A DNA stretch of 64,000 bases, taken from the NCBI GenBank assembly GCA_963676655.2, contig CAXXKX010000003.1:4588001-4652000 (forward strand), given 5' to 3'. This DNA is from G963676655 sp963676655. Lineage in GTDB: Bacteria > Verrucomicrobiota > Lentisphaeria > Victivallales > Victivallaceae. Numbering within the stretch: the first letter of the stretch is position 1; every line of letters starts with the position of its first letter. The translations under genes and the position numbers were made by a program. The notes under the pieces are model-generated. The model was not told the origin of the DNA. It searched no databases and was given only the letters and a program-made list of their open reading frames with translations. Below, piece after piece: positions 60,838 to 64,000 of the stretch.

Positions 60838-62022
60838 ATGTGGAAATTTAAGGTTAATTCACGAAGGCGGCTTTTCACAATATATGGAAGTGTCTTCATT
60901 GCCTTGGTTATTATTATATATTTGCTGTCGGCATGCAGCAACAGTAGTCCGTATTTATTGGGTTCGCTGAAATATTTCTTTCAATGCCTTATGCCTGTTG
61001 TCATTGGAATGTTTTTTATTCATTTCGGGTTGTCTTTTATTAGAAAAGAATATCTTGTCCGGGCATATTATGTGATATTGTTTTCCGGTATATGCGGTAT
61101 TGTGTTTTGTTATTATATCAATAAGGGTAATTCTCGTTTTATTCAGCTTGACGCATGTATTTTTGAAGCCGCATATTGCTGTATTGCATTTGCATTATGC
61201 GGTTATATATTGTTTTTCGTGGTTTCAAAGATGTATGGTTCAATCGCTCAAGTCAAGTATCCTGTTGTAAAGATATTGTTAATTCTGCTTCCTTTTTTTT
61301 TCCTCGTCTTGATCTGTTCTTGGCTCTTTTTACCGTTGAGAAAATTAATTATTAACGGACAATATAAATTTCGCTATTATTCAGGCCTGTTCCACGGCAG
61401 GGCCGCGGCTGTAACAGATTTAAATAATAACAGAGCTGTTCTGTATACATACGGGCTTGCTAGACCGTGGGAATTGAGATATGATATTCATACCGGACTG
61501 AAACAACGAGCCGCTGCCGGATGTTGTGTAACATTCTGGATTGAAGGCTATGTCAAAGGTTATAATAAATGGGTACGGAACGCTTATGGCAGATTTGGAA
61601 GTTTCAAAAACTCAAAGCAAAAATTCAACAATATTATTGTCAATCCACTGGAATATTTTCAGGATGAAAGTCAGGGTAAAATAATTAAAATGAACATTGG
61701 GCAGGAAGTCAAAAGCCAGTCTGGAACTTATACAGCCAAACTGGTTGGACTTAATGATAAATCAGGTCGTTTGCGTTTTATTTTAAGCAATCATCTCAAC
61801 CAGGTTGATGTTTGGGCAATGTTCAAGCGTGATCATAAAATTACTCTTAAGTGGGGGCCGGAAAAATCAGGATTGATCTTTATCAGAATTGCTCCTGTAG
61901 AGCAAATGACGGTTTTACCCGGAATGCGGACTGAATTATTCGTCGTTGATGTTAACGACGGGAGTTCGTTAAATAAAATGCTCTTGTCTGAAACCAGGGA
62001 TGAGCGACAGGACAAAGATTAA
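60838..62022 (+). CDS. Multi-pass membrane protein, unknown function
   Basis: A 394-aa protein, not recognised. Five hydrophobic helices fill residues about 13-165 (FTIYGSVFIALVIIIYLLSA; CLMPVVIGMFFIHFGLSFI; AYYVILFSGICGIVFCYYI; AYCCIAFALCGYILFFVV; ILLILLPFFFLVLICSWLF). The last 220 aa form a soluble domain (YSGLFHGRAAAVTDLNNNRA; WIEGYVKGYNKWVRNAYG). A very strong RBS (GGAGG) fixes the start. AT-rich, next to a repeat array. Ends base to base with the convergent AraC gene. Confidence 0.6.
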   Translation: MWKFKVNSRRRLFTIYGSVFIALVIIIYLLSACSNSSPYLLGSLKYFFQCLMPVVIGMFFIHFGLSFIRKEYLVRAYYVILFSGICGIVFCYYINKGNSRFIQLDACIFEAAYCCIAFALCGYILFFVVSKMYGSIAQVKYPVVKILLILLPFFFLVLICSWLFLPLRKLIINGQYKFRYYSGLFHGRAAAVTDLNNNRAVLYTYGLARPWELRYDIHTGLKQRAAAGCCVTFWIEGYVKGYNKWVRNAYGRFGSFKNSKQKFNNIIVNPLEYFQDESQGKIIKMNIGQEVKSQSGTYTAKLVGLNDKSGRLRFILSNHLNQVDVWAMFKRDHKITLKWGPEKSGLIFIRIAPVEQMTVLPGMRTELFVVDVNDGSSLNKMLLSETRDERQDKD

Positions 62023-62898
62023 TCAGTGAAAGGAGTTATTCTTCATAAAATTTATAGGTGATGCTCCGGTAATTGCCTTGAAGCGTCGGCTGAAATGATA
62101 TTGATCACTGTAGCCCAGCAGATCTGAGACGCGGCTGATCGAATATTGATCCGGGGACAACAGCAGTTCCGATGCCTTGTTTATCTTAACCATGTCAATG
62201 TAAAGCTTCGGATTCAATCCGGTATGGCTTAGAAAAAGGCGGCGGAAATGGTTAATGCTGAGATTGCAGAATTCAGCCATTTCGCTTACAGTCCATGGAT
62301 TTTCCGGCGAATCGGCAATTTTTTCCAGCAGTTCGTCAATCAGTGAGAGCCGGTTCACACTGTTTGAATTGCGATTCCTGAAATAGAGCTCGACCAGTAG
62401 ACTTTGCAGCGCTGAATTGGCTTTGATCTGGGAATCCCGGGACGGGCTTGAGGCCAGTTCCATTATCGGCAGCAGTTTCCGGCTTTTCCCGATGTCGATA
62501 ATGCCGTCCCTGATGATGCCGCTGCGATAGAGGTTGTCCGCGATAATGCCGCTGAAACAGATGGCGTCCTCAACATATTGGTTTTTTGTTGACGAGTAGA
62601 AATGAACAAAATCCGGGCTTATCATGATCCCCTGTCCCTTTTTCACCGTGGCTATTGAGTTTGTCTTCCGGTTCCAGTAACTGCCGTCGCCATCGATCAG
62701 GTGGGACAGGGAATAGAATTTGAATATCCGGGGATGAATCGCATTACGCGGCGGGTAAGATACTTTTTGCAGGGTTCGGCAGATCCACAAACCGAATGTC
62801 CGGTGGATATCCTGCTGACCTTTGGGTAACGGAATGACCTTTACCGGGATTTTATGATCAAGGGGTATATTGGCATTTATTTTGGTGTTTTTGTCCAT
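62023..62898 (-). CDS. AraC-family transcriptional regulator
   Basis: A 291-aa regulator. N-terminal sensor half (SYWNRKTNSIATVKKGQGIM; ISPDFVHFYSSTKN) and C-terminal double helix-turn-helix (WTVSEMAEFCNLSINHFRRL; YSISRVSDLLGYSDQYHFSR, then FKAITGASPINFMK). Divergent from the Gfo/Idh gene 87 bp away, which it probably controls. Probable sugar-responsive activator. Confidence 0.87.
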   Translation of the reverse strand: MDKNTKINANIPLDHKIPVKVIPLPKGQQDIHRTFGLWICRTLQKVSYPPRNAIHPRIFKFYSLSHLIDGDGSYWNRKTNSIATVKKGQGIMISPDFVHFYSSTKNQYVEDAICFSGIIADNLYRSGIIRDGIIDIGKSRKLLPIMELASSPSRDSQIKANSALQSLLVELYFRNRNSNSVNRLSLIDELLEKIADSPENPWTVSEMAEFCNLSINHFRRLFLSHTGLNPKLYIDMVKINKASELLLSPDQYSISRVSDLLGYSDQYHFSRRFKAITGASPINFMKNNSFH

Positions 62899-62984
62899 TT
62901 TACAATCTTCTTTTTAGTTTATATTGTACTTTATACGTGTTACTTTAATAAAGCAACCTGTAATTAAAAAGAAAAGGTTCAGTT

Positions 62985-63983
62985 ATGTCAAAAGTAAAAA
63001 TCGGCTTGATTGCCTGTGGAAAGATTGCCACCTGCCATCATGTGCCGGAGGTTTTGAAGCTGGGGAAACGGGCCGGGATCACCGCTCTGTTTGATTTGAA
63101 GAAATCCAACGCAACGAAATTGAAAAAAGAGTTGTTGCCGGACAGCAAAATTTACGATTCTGTCGAAGATTTATTGCAGTCCGATGTTGACGCGGTCATT
63201 ATCAGTACCCCGAACAACAGCCATTGTGAACTGACTTTACAGGCGCTTAAAGCCGGTAAACATGTTCTGGTTGAAAAGCCGATGGCGGTAAACTTGAAGG
63301 ATGCGGATAAGATGATAGCCGCGGCTAAAGCCGCCGGTTTGCATTTGCAGGTTAACCAAACCTTGAGATTCACTCCTGCATATATAAAGATTAAGGAATT
63401 GATCGACAGCGGCGTTATCGGCAGTCCGATGCACATCCGGTGTATCAGGGCCGGATCAGCTTCTCCGGATAAAGGCTGGTCCCCTGGCGCCAAATGGTTT
63501 ATTTCAAAAGAATTTGCCGGTGGTATCGTCAGGGATATAGCGGTGCATATGGCTGATGCTATGGCCTGGTATTTTGGCGATGTTTCCAGTATTTATTCTC
63601 TCAACCGGACGCTAGCCGAAGACTGTGAAGTAACGGATAATGTCAGTGCGCTTATGGAGTTTGCCAACGGCGCGACGGGCGTCCTTGAGTTGAGCTGGAC
63701 AACCACTCCGGGAACCGGTTATCTAGAGATTTACGGCAGTAAAGGCGCTATCCGGCTTGGTTTTGCGCCGGGCGGAGCGATTGAAGTATGCACCGATGGT
63801 AAAAAATACGTTAAGCGTAAACCTCGTAAAGCCAAATCCAGTCAAGCCTGGTTTATCGATGGAGTCAAAGGTAAACCCGGCGTTCCGACTCCGGAAGAAA
63901 TCGGTCGCAAAGCGCTGGCCTATTGTGAAGCAATCCTCGCTTCCGGTGAAAAAAACAAACCCGTTGCTCCGGCAATTAAATAA
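62985..63983 (+). CDS. Gfo/Idh/MocA-family dehydrogenase
   Basis: A 332-aa NAD(P)-dependent oxidoreductase. The Rossmann start is KIGLIACGKIATCHHVPEVL (with Cys in place of a Gly), the EKP motif VEKPMAVN, then VNQTLRFTPAYIKI and GGIVRDIAVHMADAMAWYFG with the catalytic-region His. RBS AAAAGG. Controlled probably by the divergent AraC regulator. The substrate cannot be named. The window ends 17 bp after its stop. Confidence 0.88.
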   Translation: MSKVKIGLIACGKIATCHHVPEVLKLGKRAGITALFDLKKSNATKLKKELLPDSKIYDSVEDLLQSDVDAVIISTPNNSHCELTLQALKAGKHVLVEKPMAVNLKDADKMIAAAKAAGLHLQVNQTLRFTPAYIKIKELIDSGVIGSPMHIRCIRAGSASPDKGWSPGAKWFISKEFAGGIVRDIAVHMADAMAWYFGDVSSIYSLNRTLAEDCEVTDNVSALMEFANGATGVLELSWTTTPGTGYLEIYGSKGAIRLGFAPGGAIEVCTDGKKYVKRKPRKAKSSQAWFIDGVKGKPGVPTPEEIGRKALAYCEAILASGEKNKPVAPAIK

Positions 63984-64000
63984 TTCATAATAGTATAAAA

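Overview
The window looks like a chromosomal segment from the Lentisphaeria (Victivallales-like, phylum Lentisphaerota). The main reason is a set of stand-alone type II pseudopilins with the FTLIELLVVIAIIAILA leader typical of that group. Supporting signs are DUF4838 and heparinase II/III-like proteins, many Gfo/Idh/MocA dehydrogenases, and an outer-membrane lipid toolkit (GmhB, WaaA, MlaA). No rRNA, tRNA, CRISPR array, phage or transposase gene was seen. The taxonomic call is an inference from gene content.

Layout. 1-7.8 kb (+): two tandem pseudopilin paralogues, two secreted heparinase-like proteins and a LamG protein. 7.8-10.3 kb (-): an FAD oxidoreductase, a ferredoxin and an IclR regulator. 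10.4-14 kb: GmhB, a PPC/DUF296 protein, and an unusual MlaA lipoprotein fused to an alpha/beta hydrolase. 14-17.3 kb: two solitary pseudopilins around an AraC regulator and a MarC membrane protein. 17.5-20.7 kb (-): sugar isomerase, Gfo/Idh dehydrogenase and GntR regulator. 20.9-24.4 kb (+): three secreted TPR paralogues with a histidine-rich 38-residue repeat. 24.5-28.6 kb: LacI regulator with its operators, Gfo/Idh, an SGNH hydrolase and a GDPD. 29-37.1 kb: an AraC-controlled unit of GH-like protein, small ORF, pseudopilin and two DUF4838 proteins. 37.1-40.7 kb: an accessory stretch with hairpin-rich DNA, dispersed repeats and three AT-rich orphan genes. 40.7-44.5 kb (-): metK, an adenosine-kinase-like gene and ahcY (S-adenosylmethionine cycle). 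44.6-48.2 kb (-): cysD-cysQ-cysNC (PAPS synthesis and PAP turnover). 49-56.5 kb (-): waaA-thiC-DEAD helicase-SGNH membrane protein-UvrD helicase. 56.9-60 kb (+): a hybrid histidine kinase. 60-60.65 kb: a 97-98 bp tandem repeat array. 60.8-64 kb: a membrane protein, an AraC regulator and a Gfo/Idh dehydrogenase.

How it works together. Carbohydrate scavenging dominates. Secreted lyase- or glycosidase-like proteins are encoded beside regulators (AraC, LacI, GntR, IclR) and cytoplasmic sugar oxidoreductases. In two places a pseudopilin sits in the same transcription unit as the degradative genes, which suggests a role in handling substrate or enzyme. The central-metabolism operons recycle S-adenosylhomocysteine and make PAPS. 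No APS or PAPS reductase is present locally.

Limits. Functions come from motif recognition by eye. Promoters, operators and terminators are sequence matches only. No database search or folding calculation was run.
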